Positions 10,123-19,600 of a stretch of DNA of 52,147 nucleotides are shown in pieces (position 1 is the first letter of the stretch; each line of letters starts with the position of its first letter). Made by a program: the position numbers and the translations under genes. Source of the stretch: an uncultured Clostridia bacterium. GTDB taxonomy: Bacteria; Bacillota; Clostridia; Christensenellales; Borkfalkiaceae. The notes below the pieces were generated by a model, which saw nothing but the letters and a program-made list of their open reading frames with translations, was not told where the DNA came from and did not search any database. Where the stretch lies: positions 1 through 52,147 of the forward strand of contig CAMWNA010000002.1 in the NCBI GenBank assembly GCA_947175515.1. Reading direction: 5' to 3'.

Positions 10123-10680
10123 TTACATTTCCGCTTCGGGTTTACTCTGCAACGCCCGCTGTCCGTCTATAAAACGGTTAGCCGCCCACCTTGCGTTTTC
10201 GTTCAACTGTCTTTGGAACGCTTGATTGGTTTTAGAGAAAACAAAGCCGAGATGTCTCAACTTCTGATAAGTCGCATTGTCTACTCTGCCGCCGCCCTCG
10301 AAAATAATCTGCAATCTTTTAATTTCCTGATTTTCCACGACCTCGAAGCCCAAGCCGTCCGTATTGTATGTAGCTTCCTCACGGCTCTTTTCCGCTTCCA
10401 ACTGCTTGATGCGCTGTTTCGTTCTTCTGATTTCCTGATTTGAGTTCTGCAACTGCCATGCGGGGTGCGGCTGCTTTTCCCATGAATAGCCGCCCGCAAT
10501 TTCCTCGTCCAACCTTTTCGCTTTTTCTTCGGGCATATCTGGATAACCGACCATAGTGCCTTTTTTGCGAAAATACTCGTTTCGCTTCTTCATTTTCTCG
10601 TGATTGGCTTCCTGCTCTGCCAACCTTTCTTTCAACGCTTCCAATGCGTTATCGTCCGTCGAATAAATTACCTTACCCAA
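10123..10680 (-). CDS. hypothetical protein with DUF3560-like C-terminal region
   Basis: GFEVVENQEIKRLQIIFEGG...LGFVFSKTNQAFQRQLNENARWAA; TTG start overlapping the upstream stop. Confidence 0.6.
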   Translation of the reverse strand: MGKVIYSTDDNALEALKERLAEQEANHEKMKKRNEYFRKKGTMVGYPDMPEEKAKRLDEEIAGGYSWEKQPHPAWQLQNSNQEIRRTKQRIKQLEAEKSREEATYNTDGLGFEVVENQEIKRLQIIFEGGGRVDNATYQKLRHLGFVFSKTNQAFQRQLNENARWAANRFIDGQRALQSKPEAEM

Positions 10681-11035
10681 GTTCGCTTTCCTCCTCTAAA
10701 ATGTCGCTGTGATATTTTTTGTTGTATCGTTTGATGAAGTCGTTTATTTCTTCCCAATTAACCGTGCTTGCATATTCGTCTTTCAAGTAATAATCATACA
10801 AACGCGCTAACACGCTTTTTCCGTTCTCATACAGACAACGGAACCCGTCTGCATCAAGATAATGCGTTTCACTGTCTGCCGTAAGAAAGTCCTTTAACTC
10901 GTTATAGAAATGAATTTGATAAGCATCGTTAAAGATTTCTTCTTTTGACTTTTGCATTTCGGCGGCATAGAAATCGTTATATTCCTGCGTAACATTTTCC
11001 GCTACCGCCGCACGATAATCTATTTCTTCCGTCAT
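10673..11035 (-). CDS. DUF3848-like protein (paralog B)
   Basis: Start ATGA overlaps the upstream stop (MTEEIDYRAAVAENVTQEYNDF...KEEIFNDAYQIHFYNELKDFL). Confidence 0.6.
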   Translation of the reverse strand: MTEEIDYRAAVAENVTQEYNDFYAAEMQKSKEEIFNDAYQIHFYNELKDFLTADSETHYLDADGFRCLYENGKSVLARLYDYYLKDEYASTVNWEEINDFIKRYNKKYHSDILEEESELG

Positions 11036-11628
11036 TCCATTTCCTCCTCTGCCAAAGCGTTCTTTATAGACTGCGCATTTTTTTTCGATATGCAACCTAT
11101 TTCCGTTAAGCGTTTCAGACAATAGTTTCTATATTCTTCGTCCTGCCATTCAACGTGGAAAAACTCATCGCCACATACAGGCTCTTGTCCTTTACGATCC
11201 ACGCCGTCCGCAAATTCGGGCAAGTACACTTTTTCATACGCCCACCGTGCTTCAATCCAATAACCGTTTTCGTCCGAATCGTTACACCACTCGTTCCATA
11301 ACGTATCAGGGTTTTGCCATGTCAGCTCGTCAAATAGCTCTGCTGCCAAGCTCTCGCTATTTGTAAGATTGATTAAGTCCTGTCGGGTATATTGCGCCTG
11401 CAATTCGTCCGTAGGTACTCGCTCGGCTTTGCCGTCGGGAAAGCCGTATTCGGGAATATAGACTATTTCGTTTTTGTCCTTATACCGCCACGGCTCGTGA
11501 AACGCTACGCTGTTCTTATAGATAAAACCGTCGCTGCCGCCGTTCGCACAATATTCGCTTGAATACAGATATTGTCCGTCTTTACTCTTTTCTTTTCTGC
11601 CACGATTTTCGTCCTTATATCTTGCCAT
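11032..11628 (-). CDS. hypothetical protein
   Basis: 198-aa ORF; start directly after the upstream stop. Confidence 0.65.
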   Translation of the reverse strand: MARYKDENRGRKEKSKDGQYLYSSEYCANGGSDGFIYKNSVAFHEPWRYKDKNEIVYIPEYGFPDGKAERVPTDELQAQYTRQDLINLTNSESLAAELFDELTWQNPDTLWNEWCNDSDENGYWIEARWAYEKVYLPEFADGVDRKGQEPVCGDEFFHVEWQDEEYRNYCLKRLTEIGCISKKNAQSIKNALAEEEME

Positions 11629-12249
11629 TTACATCTCCGCTTCGCTCTGCATAAACTTATCGAAAGCACGTTTATCTGCGCCTTTAAGGTATTGGGAAAA
11701 GTTCTTTAACGCCGCTTTGAGATTGTGTTCTTCATAAGATACACCGCAGATGTGCCGCTCATTTATTCCCATTGCCGTACACGCATAGCTTTTCCACTCG
11801 CCCTTGTAATACACTTCACCGATCTCGATTTTTCTGTCGTTTTCTTCGTCCGAAAACTCATTGATAGTAACGGCTTCCATAATGTTCCAAAGCGTTCCGT
11901 TAGTATGCCCTTGCATTAGATAGTCGTAAACCTCTTTCGGCTCATACTGCTCTTTCATACAGTCAAGGAAATGCAAAGCATTGTCCTCGGTTAAATGCGC
12001 TATGTATGCGGCATCGTCTTTCATATCGGGCAGATAAGCATACAGCGGCATTACACGCCCGTCGCAAAACGGCTCTTGCTCTGACGTAGGGGCAGATACA
12101 ATAAGACCGTCGCCGCACTTTACCACGTTGCCTTTATCGGGTATGCCTTCTTTTGCCTTGCAGATAAAAACATCGTCGTTAAGCAATTCGTAAAAATATT
12201 CCTTTAACGTATCATCCAACTGCTCAATGATTTTATTCTTAACTTGCAT
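11629..12249 (-). CDS. hypothetical protein
   Basis: 206-aa ORF. Confidence 0.65.
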   Translation of the reverse strand: MQVKNKIIEQLDDTLKEYFYELLNDDVFICKAKEGIPDKGNVVKCGDGLIVSAPTSEQEPFCDGRVMPLYAYLPDMKDDAAYIAHLTEDNALHFLDCMKEQYEPKEVYDYLMQGHTNGTLWNIMEAVTINEFSDEENDRKIEIGEVYYKGEWKSYACTAMGINERHICGVSYEEHNLKAALKNFSQYLKGADKRAFDKFMQSEAEM

Positions 12250-13357
12250 CCCTTTCTTGCCCCCTCATAAAGTCAAATAACGGTAGTTCGTATATTAACT
12301 GCTCAGGCGTTTTCTTTCGTGCTTGGTACACTTTTTCTTCCCAATTCTCAACGCCGTACAGCACACCGAATATCGCCATTAAAGCCGTTACAACAATGCT
12401 ATTCCCTGCCTGCGCATACAAGTCGGCTTCCTTTACATTGTCAGTCCTACTTCCGTCTACGACCTTATAACGGCACTTGCCGTAGTCGTCGTCTGTAAAA
12501 CCCATAAGCCTGAAACTTTCTAATGGCGTTACGCGCCTAATGATCGGATTGTCTTTATCTCGGTCATCATAGATTTTTACTCCGTGCGTTGCATCGTTTG
12601 AACACAACAAACAAGCCGCAATACCGTCAATCGAAATGATGATATTGTCTTGTCTGTAATTCGTCCAATTCAGTTCGCCGCAACGAATAATGTAGTGCGT
12701 ATTGCCGTATAATGTCGGCTTTTCGATAACCGCATTTTTTATGATTTCTTCCGTAAGTTGCGGCACGTCTTTATCTAAAACGTGTTTTAAGCGCACACCT
12801 GAATCGTACCCTATTGGAAACTCAAACCCGCAATCGACGTCTTTCCGAATAGCAACCACAAACAGTCTTTCCCTGTTCTGCGGAACATTGAAATACTTTG
12901 CGTTTACGACTTCGGAATATACGTTGTAACCGTAAGCCAACAACATAAAATAAAACCTGCGGAAATTATGTAAGTGGTTTTGCGTGAGTACCCCCGGCAC
13001 GTTTTCCCAAACGACAACCTTTGGCTTCGATATGGCAATAAATTGTAAGTAACTCCACATAAGACTCGATTTCGTTCCGCTACCCTCGTCTCCGCCTTCG
13101 CCTTTGCCTGCCGTTGAGAAGCTCTGACACGGTGTTCCACCAACAAGCAAATCAATATCAAGCGGCACAGGCTTTTCGTTGACTTCCGTAAGGCTTCCGA
13201 AATTCTTATCTCTGCCTACTCCGTGAATTGCACAGTATGACTTTATCGCCGCTTCGTCGATCTCGCTGAAACACGCAAGTTCATACGGTATTCCGAGCCT
13301 TGTTAAAGCCTTTTCGGGCGCACCGATTCCACTACATACCGTCGCTATTTTAAGCAC
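12239..13357 (-). CDS. DNA (cytosine-5-)-methyltransferase
   Basis: Motif I VCSGIGAPEKAL, motif IV GGTPCQSFSTAGKG, motif VI WENVPGV, QNRERLFVVAIR; GTG start. Confidence 0.93.
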   Translation of the reverse strand: MLKIATVCSGIGAPEKALTRLGIPYELACFSEIDEAAIKSYCAIHGVGRDKNFGSLTEVNEKPVPLDIDLLVGGTPCQSFSTAGKGEGGDEGSGTKSSLMWSYLQFIAISKPKVVVWENVPGVLTQNHLHNFRRFYFMLLAYGYNVYSEVVNAKYFNVPQNRERLFVVAIRKDVDCGFEFPIGYDSGVRLKHVLDKDVPQLTEEIIKNAVIEKPTLYGNTHYIIRCGELNWTNYRQDNIIISIDGIAACLLCSNDATHGVKIYDDRDKDNPIIRRVTPLESFRLMGFTDDDYGKCRYKVVDGSRTDNVKEADLYAQAGNSIVVTALMAIFGVLYGVENWEEKVYQARKKTPEQLIYELPLFDFMRGQERDAS

Positions 13358-13773
13358 TATCCCGCCTCCGCTTCACTTTCTTCCAAAGTTTCGTCATCGC
13401 CCAAAGCATCATCTTCGGGCATAGGAAAACCGTCTCTGTCTTGATATTTAAGACCGTTCTTTTTATCGTAGGTAACGGATTCCTCATAGTGTCCGTCTAC
13501 TCTGTACATCGTAAGTCGTTTTACTCCGTACTCTCGACAAACGGCTTCTAACGACTTTTCGCAAGTTCCCAAGCCCATAACAATATCGTCCATCAAGCCT
13601 ATGCGCGGTTGAAAACTTATACAGCGAAAAGCTAAACCATGTTCGTTGTCGTAGCTTTCAATTTCGTCTCTCTCCTCAACGTTAAAACCGTCCATATTGT
13701 TCGGGTAAAACAAGTCCATAAACTCGTCGGCTTTCTCTATCGGCAACACAACCGACATACTGCTATCGAACAT
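13357..13773 (-). CDS. hypothetical protein, tandem paralog of the 13773..14186 product
   Basis: Start MFDSSMSVVLP with GGAGG upstream; shares VVLP.E....F and Y/F-x-ES-(V/I)-T-(Y/F)-D-x-K with its neighbour. Confidence 0.6.
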   Translation of the reverse strand: MFDSSMSVVLPIEKADEFMDLFYPNNMDGFNVEERDEIESYDNEHGLAFRCISFQPRIGLMDDIVMGLGTCEKSLEAVCREYGVKRLTMYRVDGHYEESVTYDKKNGLKYQDRDGFPMPEDDALGDDETLEESEAEAG

Positions 13774-14186
13774 TATTCCGCCTCCGCTTCCGATTTCGCC
13801 TTTAATTCGTATGATGTATTCCCTTCTATCCACGCATCCGAATCGTATCTACAAACTTTGTCTTTTTCATCGAACGTGATACTTTCGTTAAAATCTTCTT
13901 CATCATTTCGCGCATCAATATCCAAAGACGCAAGACTGAGATTGTAACAAACATCTCTTATGTCATTATCTTGGCTTTCAATTAGACACGCTTCCAAACT
14001 CGTATTACACGAAATATCGTAAATGCGTTTTTGATACCCTGATTTCTCTGCGCTCTCGCTTTCCGTCAGCGTTATTTCGGTATTTGGAAAACTGTATTCA
14101 TAGTCTTGGTCGAAATATCGTTCAAACTCTCCAATATGTTCTTCAGGAAGCACTACTACCATACAGCCATTTGCGTATGTACTCAT
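13773..14186 (-). CDS. hypothetical protein, tandem paralog of the 13357..13773 product
   Basis: MSTYANGCMVVVLPEEHIGEFERYF...FNESITFDEKD. Confidence 0.6.
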   Translation of the reverse strand: MSTYANGCMVVVLPEEHIGEFERYFDQDYEYSFPNTEITLTESESAEKSGYQKRIYDISCNTSLEACLIESQDNDIRDVCYNLSLASLDIDARNDEEDFNESITFDEKDKVCRYDSDAWIEGNTSYELKAKSEAEAE

Positions 14187-14515
14187 TACGCCGCCTGCCT
14201 TTGCCGCTCGTTATTCTCACGATGCAACTTGATAAGCTGACGAAGGTAGTCTCTTGTCTGTCGCGGCAATTCACTCACTACGAATACGTCCCAAAGTTTC
14301 TGTATAATCTTTTCGCCCAAAAACTCAACATATTCTTCGTCGTGCAATACGTCGTCCATAAGGTACTTATGCACTTCTTTATAGAACGTAATTTTGAGCG
14401 AATTATCGTAAACCTTTTCGATACCGCCGCGCACTTGAATACGTCGAAAATCGTCATATTCTTTTTGCACTTGTACAAAAAATGCTCTGCGCACTTCTTC
14501 TATATCTTGTTTCAT
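14186..14515 (-). CDS. DUF3848-like protein (paralog C)
   Basis: Start MKQDIEEVRRAF (overlaps upstream TGA); VQKEYDDF...IEKVYDNSLKITFYKEVHKYL. Confidence 0.55.
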   Translation of the reverse strand: MKQDIEEVRRAFFVQVQKEYDDFRRIQVRGGIEKVYDNSLKITFYKEVHKYLMDDVLHDEEYVEFLGEKIIQKLWDVFVVSELPRQTRDYLRQLIKLHRENNERQRQAA

Positions 14516-15333
14516 TCCTGTTCCATTTCCTTTTGGTTTTTGATATACACTCTGCGCTTCATCATGATTTCTTCGGTCTGTTCCTCGATATAAAAGTCGA
14601 TATTGTCTTTCAATTCGGGAAAACTGTCCATACACTTCTGCGCTTCTTCTTCCGTCGCAAACGGTTTGGCTTCCGATAAATCTTCGGTAACTAATAACCG
14701 CTTATTGGAACGCCTGCGGAAATACACCTTTTTCGGCTCGTCGCCCTCTCGGATTAACATTCCCGATATGGTGTACCATTGCGCCGTCTGCTTATACAAT
14801 TCCTTGAATTGTCCTTTGATGTGCAAGGCATTCAGGTTTCTGTTATTAAAACCGATATACACACCGTCGCCAAGTTTTTCCTGCATATCGGCAACCGTTG
14901 ACAAAAGTTCTTCTTCGCCCTCGATAAGCATTTTCATTTCATCGGAAAAGCCTTCTTTGCGACATCCGACATACAAACCGTTTTTGGCTTCTTCCAACTG
15001 CTCGACTGTTACGGCATTTTTTAATCCGGTAGTAAAAAACCTGCGCAGATCATTCGGCGTCTCAAAGAACTGCCCTTTGCCGTAAGCAAGCATTGTTGAG
15101 CCGTCCTCGTTGATGCTATCGGCTATGCGACGGAATATCTGATACTGCAATTCGCCCATAGTGAAGAACATTTTTTGAGACTTCTCATCTTTCAAAACCG
15201 TCCACTTTTTCTGCGGATAATATCTGCCGTTTATTCGTTCCTTTACGTTGCTTTCGCCTAATTGCAACATAAAGAAATATCTGCCGTCGCTTAACTGAAC
15301 AAGCCTTTTGTCGTAGAGAATTGTATAGCCCAT
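14512..15333 (-). CDS. hypothetical protein
   Basis: 273-aa ORF. Confidence 0.7.
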   Translation of the reverse strand: MGYTILYDKRLVQLSDGRYFFMLQLGESNVKERINGRYYPQKKWTVLKDEKSQKMFFTMGELQYQIFRRIADSINEDGSTMLAYGKGQFFETPNDLRRFFTTGLKNAVTVEQLEEAKNGLYVGCRKEGFSDEMKMLIEGEEELLSTVADMQEKLGDGVYIGFNNRNLNALHIKGQFKELYKQTAQWYTISGMLIREGDEPKKVYFRRRSNKRLLVTEDLSEAKPFATEEEAQKCMDSFPELKDNIDFYIEEQTEEIMMKRRVYIKNQKEMEQE

Positions 15334-15340
15334 ACCGTCC

Positions 15341-15931
15341 TCACATCATCGCTGCATACGCCGACGAATGCTTTTCCATTTTCTCGAATAAGCCGCCGAA
15401 CTCGTCATTGCACGACTCGCGCATCTCACTCAATACGTTAGTTAAATCGTCGCCGAAAAAGCCGGAACAAGTATCTACTTCTTCCCCCTGTCCGTCCATA
15501 ATCTTAAAAGCATAACAATCGCCTTGAAGATATTGGTCGTACATTTTGGTTTCGGCTATGAGCATCTCACGGATACGGTCTGCTAACTTTTCGTCCAACT
15601 CGCAATGATACTCTTTCTGCGCCTGCTCTTTCGTAACGTATATGTAGCCCACCTGTCCGCTGTCAAAGCGGTCTCCGAAATCCGTGTTTGACATAGTAAT
15701 ACCGGAATGGTCGTACAGGTAAAGCGGCAGAATGACAAATGCGTTTTTATATTCGTCGCTTTCCTTAAACGCCTGTGGATCTTCGTACTCGTGTTTATCG
15801 CCGAGATTATAACGTCTGTGCCAACAAACCATTTTGCCGAGATTGTCCCACTCGCGGGGGCTTTCCGCATCTTCGTCGCGGAATACTTGCAATTTATATC
15901 CGCCGTCCGATACTGTCATTGAATCTTCCAT
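15341..15931 (-). CDS. hypothetical protein
   Basis: 196-aa ORF, SD GGAGG. Confidence 0.7.
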   Translation of the reverse strand: MEDSMTVSDGGYKLQVFRDEDAESPREWDNLGKMVCWHRRYNLGDKHEYEDPQAFKESDEYKNAFVILPLYLYDHSGITMSNTDFGDRFDSGQVGYIYVTKEQAQKEYHCELDEKLADRIREMLIAETKMYDQYLQGDCYAFKIMDGQGEEVDTCSGFFGDDLTNVLSEMRESCNDEFGGLFEKMEKHSSAYAAMM

Positions 15932-15942
15932 AAATTCCTCCC

Positions 15943-16818
15943 TTACATTTCTGCTGTGTTATGTGCCAAGCTCAAAGCCATATTAATTGTTCGTCTTGCA
16001 TAGTAGCCGCCGCTGTGATCCCACTTCGGTCTGTATAGTCCGCTTGAACGGAATATACTGTCTATCTGCCCTTCGTCTTGAGTCCAATACGCTAATATTC
16101 TCGCAAGCGCGAAATCTGCCGAGCTTTGCGTTTCATAACTGCCTTGCCAATCGCCACGGTAAAGCCGTTCAAACTTTGCGCCCTGCCGACTGTTGCGTAT
16201 TTTATCTATGAGTTCTCTATCCGTCTTTGTAGCTTGCTTGCGGACTATGGGCTTATATTCGACAGGCTGTCCGAGATACTGTTTATTCAGTTCCCCGATT
16301 CTGTCCGACAAGTCTCTTATTTCGGTGCTATCGCCCACAACGTTGCCCGTCATACAAACAAACCGTCTGTTGTCGTACATTTCAAGACCGAGCGTGTCAT
16401 TTTTCTTTCTTGCGTTTTCAGGCAGACTGCCGTAACACAGAAAGTGCAGCCCTTTACCGCTTACCGATGTTTCGCAATAGGTATCAAGACTTGATGCAAG
16501 TTCGAGCATCTTTTCTCTGACTTCGGCAGGCTTTTCGTCAACCTCGTCAATGTCAACGAAAACGATACCGCTTGTCAGCACAAAGCTCAAACCGTCCTGT
16601 TCGTGTGTCTGTGCATATCTTAATGCCGTATCAAAATCGCCCCACGTTGTCGGCTCATTGCTTTTCGCATAATCGCCTGTGATCGGCGAAATCATTGCTT
16701 TGCCCCAATGCCCTTCCTGCGGTTTAGCCTTAAAACACACCCATTGCTTTAACTTCTTTAATTCATCGGGTACGCTTTCAAGCTGCTTCCATTTCCGAAT
16801 GCTTGGCGTTCCCTTCAC
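15943..16818 (-). CDS. DNA primase-like / phage NrS-1 polymerase-like (PrimPol-type) protein
   Basis: LKQWVCFKAKPQEG...SFVLTSGIVFVDIDEVDE...ETSVSGKGLHFLCYG...DFALARILAYWTQDEGQIDSIFRSSGLYRPKWD; GTG start overlapping the upstream gene. Confidence 0.75.
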   Translation of the reverse strand: MKGTPSIRKWKQLESVPDELKKLKQWVCFKAKPQEGHWGKAMISPITGDYAKSNEPTTWGDFDTALRYAQTHEQDGLSFVLTSGIVFVDIDEVDEKPAEVREKMLELASSLDTYCETSVSGKGLHFLCYGSLPENARKKNDTLGLEMYDNRRFVCMTGNVVGDSTEIRDLSDRIGELNKQYLGQPVEYKPIVRKQATKTDRELIDKIRNSRQGAKFERLYRGDWQGSYETQSSADFALARILAYWTQDEGQIDSIFRSSGLYRPKWDHSGGYYARRTINMALSLAHNTAEM

Positions 16819-17809
16819 GAAAGGAATCGGGGGCTACCTCAACCCCGACGCCGACGGCGGTAGGGTTGGGCGCAGCCTGCGCTCTCTGCTGTTGGTCTTT
16901 GTAAAAGGCGCGGGCAACCTTGTCCATCACAAGTTTGGTACTTGCGCAGATAAGGTTGAGATTGTCGCGGAAAAGTCCCGTCTGTTCTTCGGTCATATTC
17001 TGCATATAGTCGAATTTATAACCGCTCGTATCGAGACCGAAGTGCGCCGCAAGAATACAACCTCTGCTGTCGGCTTCAATCTTCTCGGCGTTCTCGCCCG
17101 TCATGCCTTCAAAACTTCTGCCCTTGTAGTTGTCGTTGATTGCCTTGCTTGCCGCTTCGATTGCCGTCAGAGCCGTCGTTGCATTGTCCATGCCCTTGCA
17201 GATTTTAATGGTCTTTTTCTCTTTGTCGATTTTGTAATTTTCGTCGGCGGCAAACTCCGATTCGTCCGTGAATTTGTACTTCCAATGCTTTGCCGAGAGA
17301 GCGGCGAACACGCCGTCGAGAATGTTTTTCTTTTCCAAGTCGGATACTTTTTTGCCGATTGCATAAGGCTTATAGTCCGTTCCTTCCGTTGCCGAAATAT
17401 CGAATACAAAGACGGGATGAAACCCTACCGTTCTTTCGCGCGTGCGCACGATTTCGTTGCCGCTCTCGTCGAGCTTCGGCTGGTCGTTTTCGTCCTTTAC
17501 CGTTACCTGATATTCCTCTTTGGTAGGCGCAATAATTTCCATATTCGCCGCACCCTCTTTGATGTGTCTGCCCTCACGCGCCCACTCGTTCATGCCTTTG
17601 GCAACCGTCATATCGGGATTTTGTTCGAGCATAAGCATAATGTTGCTTACCGAATACTTGCTGTTTGCGCCGCATTTCAAAAGCAAGTCTTTATACTTGC
17701 CCTCGGCGATAATCTTCTTGTACTGCTCGTCGATTCTCTCGTTAATCGCATCGCGTTCTTCTACCGTGTAATCCGCTGCCACCGTTACCGCTTCTTTGTT
17801 CTGTTCCAT
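16778..17809 (-). CDS. ArdC-like antirestriction/ssDNA-binding-domain protein
   Basis: YSVSNIMLMLEQNPDMTVAKGMNEWAREGRHIKEGAANMEIIAP, FHPVFVFDISATEG; SD AAGGAG. Confidence 0.7.
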   Translation of the reverse strand: MEQNKEAVTVAADYTVEERDAINERIDEQYKKIIAEGKYKDLLLKCGANSKYSVSNIMLMLEQNPDMTVAKGMNEWAREGRHIKEGAANMEIIAPTKEEYQVTVKDENDQPKLDESGNEIVRTRERTVGFHPVFVFDISATEGTDYKPYAIGKKVSDLEKKNILDGVFAALSAKHWKYKFTDESEFAADENYKIDKEKKTIKICKGMDNATTALTAIEAASKAINDNYKGRSFEGMTGENAEKIEADSRGCILAAHFGLDTSGYKFDYMQNMTEEQTGLFRDNLNLICASTKLVMDKVARAFYKDQQQRAQAAPNPTAVGVGVEVAPDSFREGNAKHSEMEAA

Positions 17810-17833
17810 TTCTAACTCCTTAAAGATGATTTT

Positions 17834-18649
17834 TTACGCGCTCAGGCGTTCTTTTAGTTGGGAATAAAAATCCCTGCCCTTGATGGGCAAATTGTGTTTT
17901 GTCCTTTCTTCTTCAAACTGAAATCTCTTTTCCAAGTCCTTTACGGAATAGTTTACTTGAAACTTTCGCCAAGTTCTTGAGTCCATATCTTTCAGTTCTT
18001 CCCACAGTTCGGGAAAGTTGATACGCAAGCTGCGCAGACTTTTCAACGATTGCAACGGACAGCACCAACACGAAGCTCTGTCATATATTTCGTATAAGCC
18101 CTCCCAATCGTAACCTTTTTCGTAACAGTATTTCAGACAGTCCGCTTCACTCCAACCCCACTCAACCAACGGTAGCCTTTTATTCTTTTCCTTGTTGCTT
18201 TTCCGTTCAAGCCGATGTGTTTCGTCGGCAGCAATACCTACGCATTGTATGATGTCGTATTGCTTCGACAATTCCCGAAGATGTGCGTTGATTATCCGTA
18301 TCTTCATTTCTTTGGTACACCAACGCACTTTCGACGTCGCCCATGATCTGCCTTTAATGTTCTGATACTTTCCGAAAAATCCTGTCGGCTGTTCGGGGCG
18401 AAACTCAAACATATAGTAGTCAAACGACTTTTCGTTTTTTAATGCCGTGAACTTTATGCCTGCTTTTTCTACCACCGCTCTGATTTTGTCGAGATGCCGA
18501 TACATAGCGGGAAACTCTTTATATGTGTCGCACGATATAACCTCGTCTATGTGTTCGCCCAACTCAATCAATCTCAAAAGCATTGCCGTACTGTCTTTAC
18601 CGCCGCTGAATGATACAACTATGTAATCCTGTTTTTTCTTTTCGCTCAT
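17834..18649 (-). CDS. phosphoadenosine phosphosulfate reductase-family PP-loop protein (DndC/CysH-like)
   Basis: VVSFSGGKDSTAMLLRLIE PP-loop; RWCTKEMK; CWCCPLQSLKSLR. Confidence 0.85.
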   Translation of the reverse strand: MSEKKKQDYIVVSFSGGKDSTAMLLRLIELGEHIDEVISCDTYKEFPAMYRHLDKIRAVVEKAGIKFTALKNEKSFDYYMFEFRPEQPTGFFGKYQNIKGRSWATSKVRWCTKEMKIRIINAHLRELSKQYDIIQCVGIAADETHRLERKSNKEKNKRLPLVEWGWSEADCLKYCYEKGYDWEGLYEIYDRASCWCCPLQSLKSLRSLRINFPELWEELKDMDSRTWRKFQVNYSVKDLEKRFQFEEERTKHNLPIKGRDFYSQLKERLSA

Positions 18650-18658
18650 TTTCCTCCC

Positions 18659-19600
18659 TTATGCAACTGCAACCTTTTCAATACGCATTTGCGCCTTACC
18701 GCAATAGCGTGAATTGATGTCAATGCCGATATATTCCCTGCCCAACCGCTTGGCTACCGCACCTGTCGTGCCACTTCCGAAGAACGGATCTAATACCGTG
18801 CCGCCCACGCGACTGCCCGCCAAAATACAAGGCTCTACAAGTTTTTCAGGGTACATCGCAAAATGCTCGTCCATTTTGTAGGTGTTCGTACTGATTTCCC
18901 ATACGTCTCGCTTACGCCTGTATTCCTGATCGAACTCCGAGAAATCTTCGTGCTGCTTATTTATTCCCTGCCGCATATTCTCGCCGTAATACTTTGATTT
19001 GTCCGCCCTACCACGCTTATACCGCTCTTTACTTACCTGTTTTAACGGCTCTTGTATCGCTTTGTAATCGTAATAATATTTAGGCGATTTCGATAGCAAG
19101 AAAATATGCTCGTATGTCTTTGTCGGTCTGTCCTTTACGCTTTCGGGCAAACAGTTCAGCTTGTGCCATATTATGTCCGAGCGCAAATACCAACCGCTAC
19201 TGCGCAACGAAAACGCAAGCATCCACGGTATGCCGATAAGATCTTTCGGCTTTATGCCTTCCCATGTTTTCGGCACTTCGTATATTCGGTTTTGCATATC
19301 GAACACATCTTTGTTCTTGCCGTTTGCGGAAATCGTCATCGGGCCTTTTCCGCTGCCTGCATAACTGTCGCCTATGTTTACCCAAAGTGTTCCGTCCTTT
19401 TTAAGCACTCGGCGAACTTCCGAAAAAATGTCCGTCAATCTCGCTATGTACGCTTCGGGCGTTTGCTCAATGCCGACTTGTCCGCTTACACCGTAATCAC
19501 GCAAGCCGTAGTACGGCGGGCTTGTTACGCACATATCTACGCTCTCGCTCGAAATTGTTTTCAATCCGTCAAGCGCATCTGCGCAAATTATCTTGCTCAT
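18659..19600 (-). CDS. beta-class DNA methyltransferase (N4-cytosine/N6-adenine)
   Basis: TSPPYYGLRDYGVSGQ, DPFFGSGTTGAVAKRLGREYIGID; start at MSKIICADALDGL with SD AGGAGG. Confidence 0.92.
   Translation of the reverse strand: MSKIICADALDGLKTISSESVDMCVTSPPYYGLRDYGVSGQVGIEQTPEAYIARLTDIFSEVRRVLKKDGTLWVNIGDSYAGSGKGPMTISANGKNKDVFDMQNRIYEVPKTWEGIKPKDLIGIPWMLAFSLRSSGWYLRSDIIWHKLNCLPESVKDRPTKTYEHIFLLSKSPKYYYDYKAIQEPLKQVSKERYKRGRADKSKYYGENMRQGINKQHEDFSEFDQEYRRKRDVWEISTNTYKMDEHFAMYPEKLVEPCILAGSRVGGTVLDPFFGSGTTGAVAKRLGREYIGIDINSRYCGKAQMRIEKVAVA

Noticed and set aside
16679-17815. 378-aa plus-strand ORF antisense to the ArdC-like gene
   Set aside because: Low-complexity Arg/Phe/Val composition typical of an antisense frame; the minus-strand frame has recognisable motifs and an SD.
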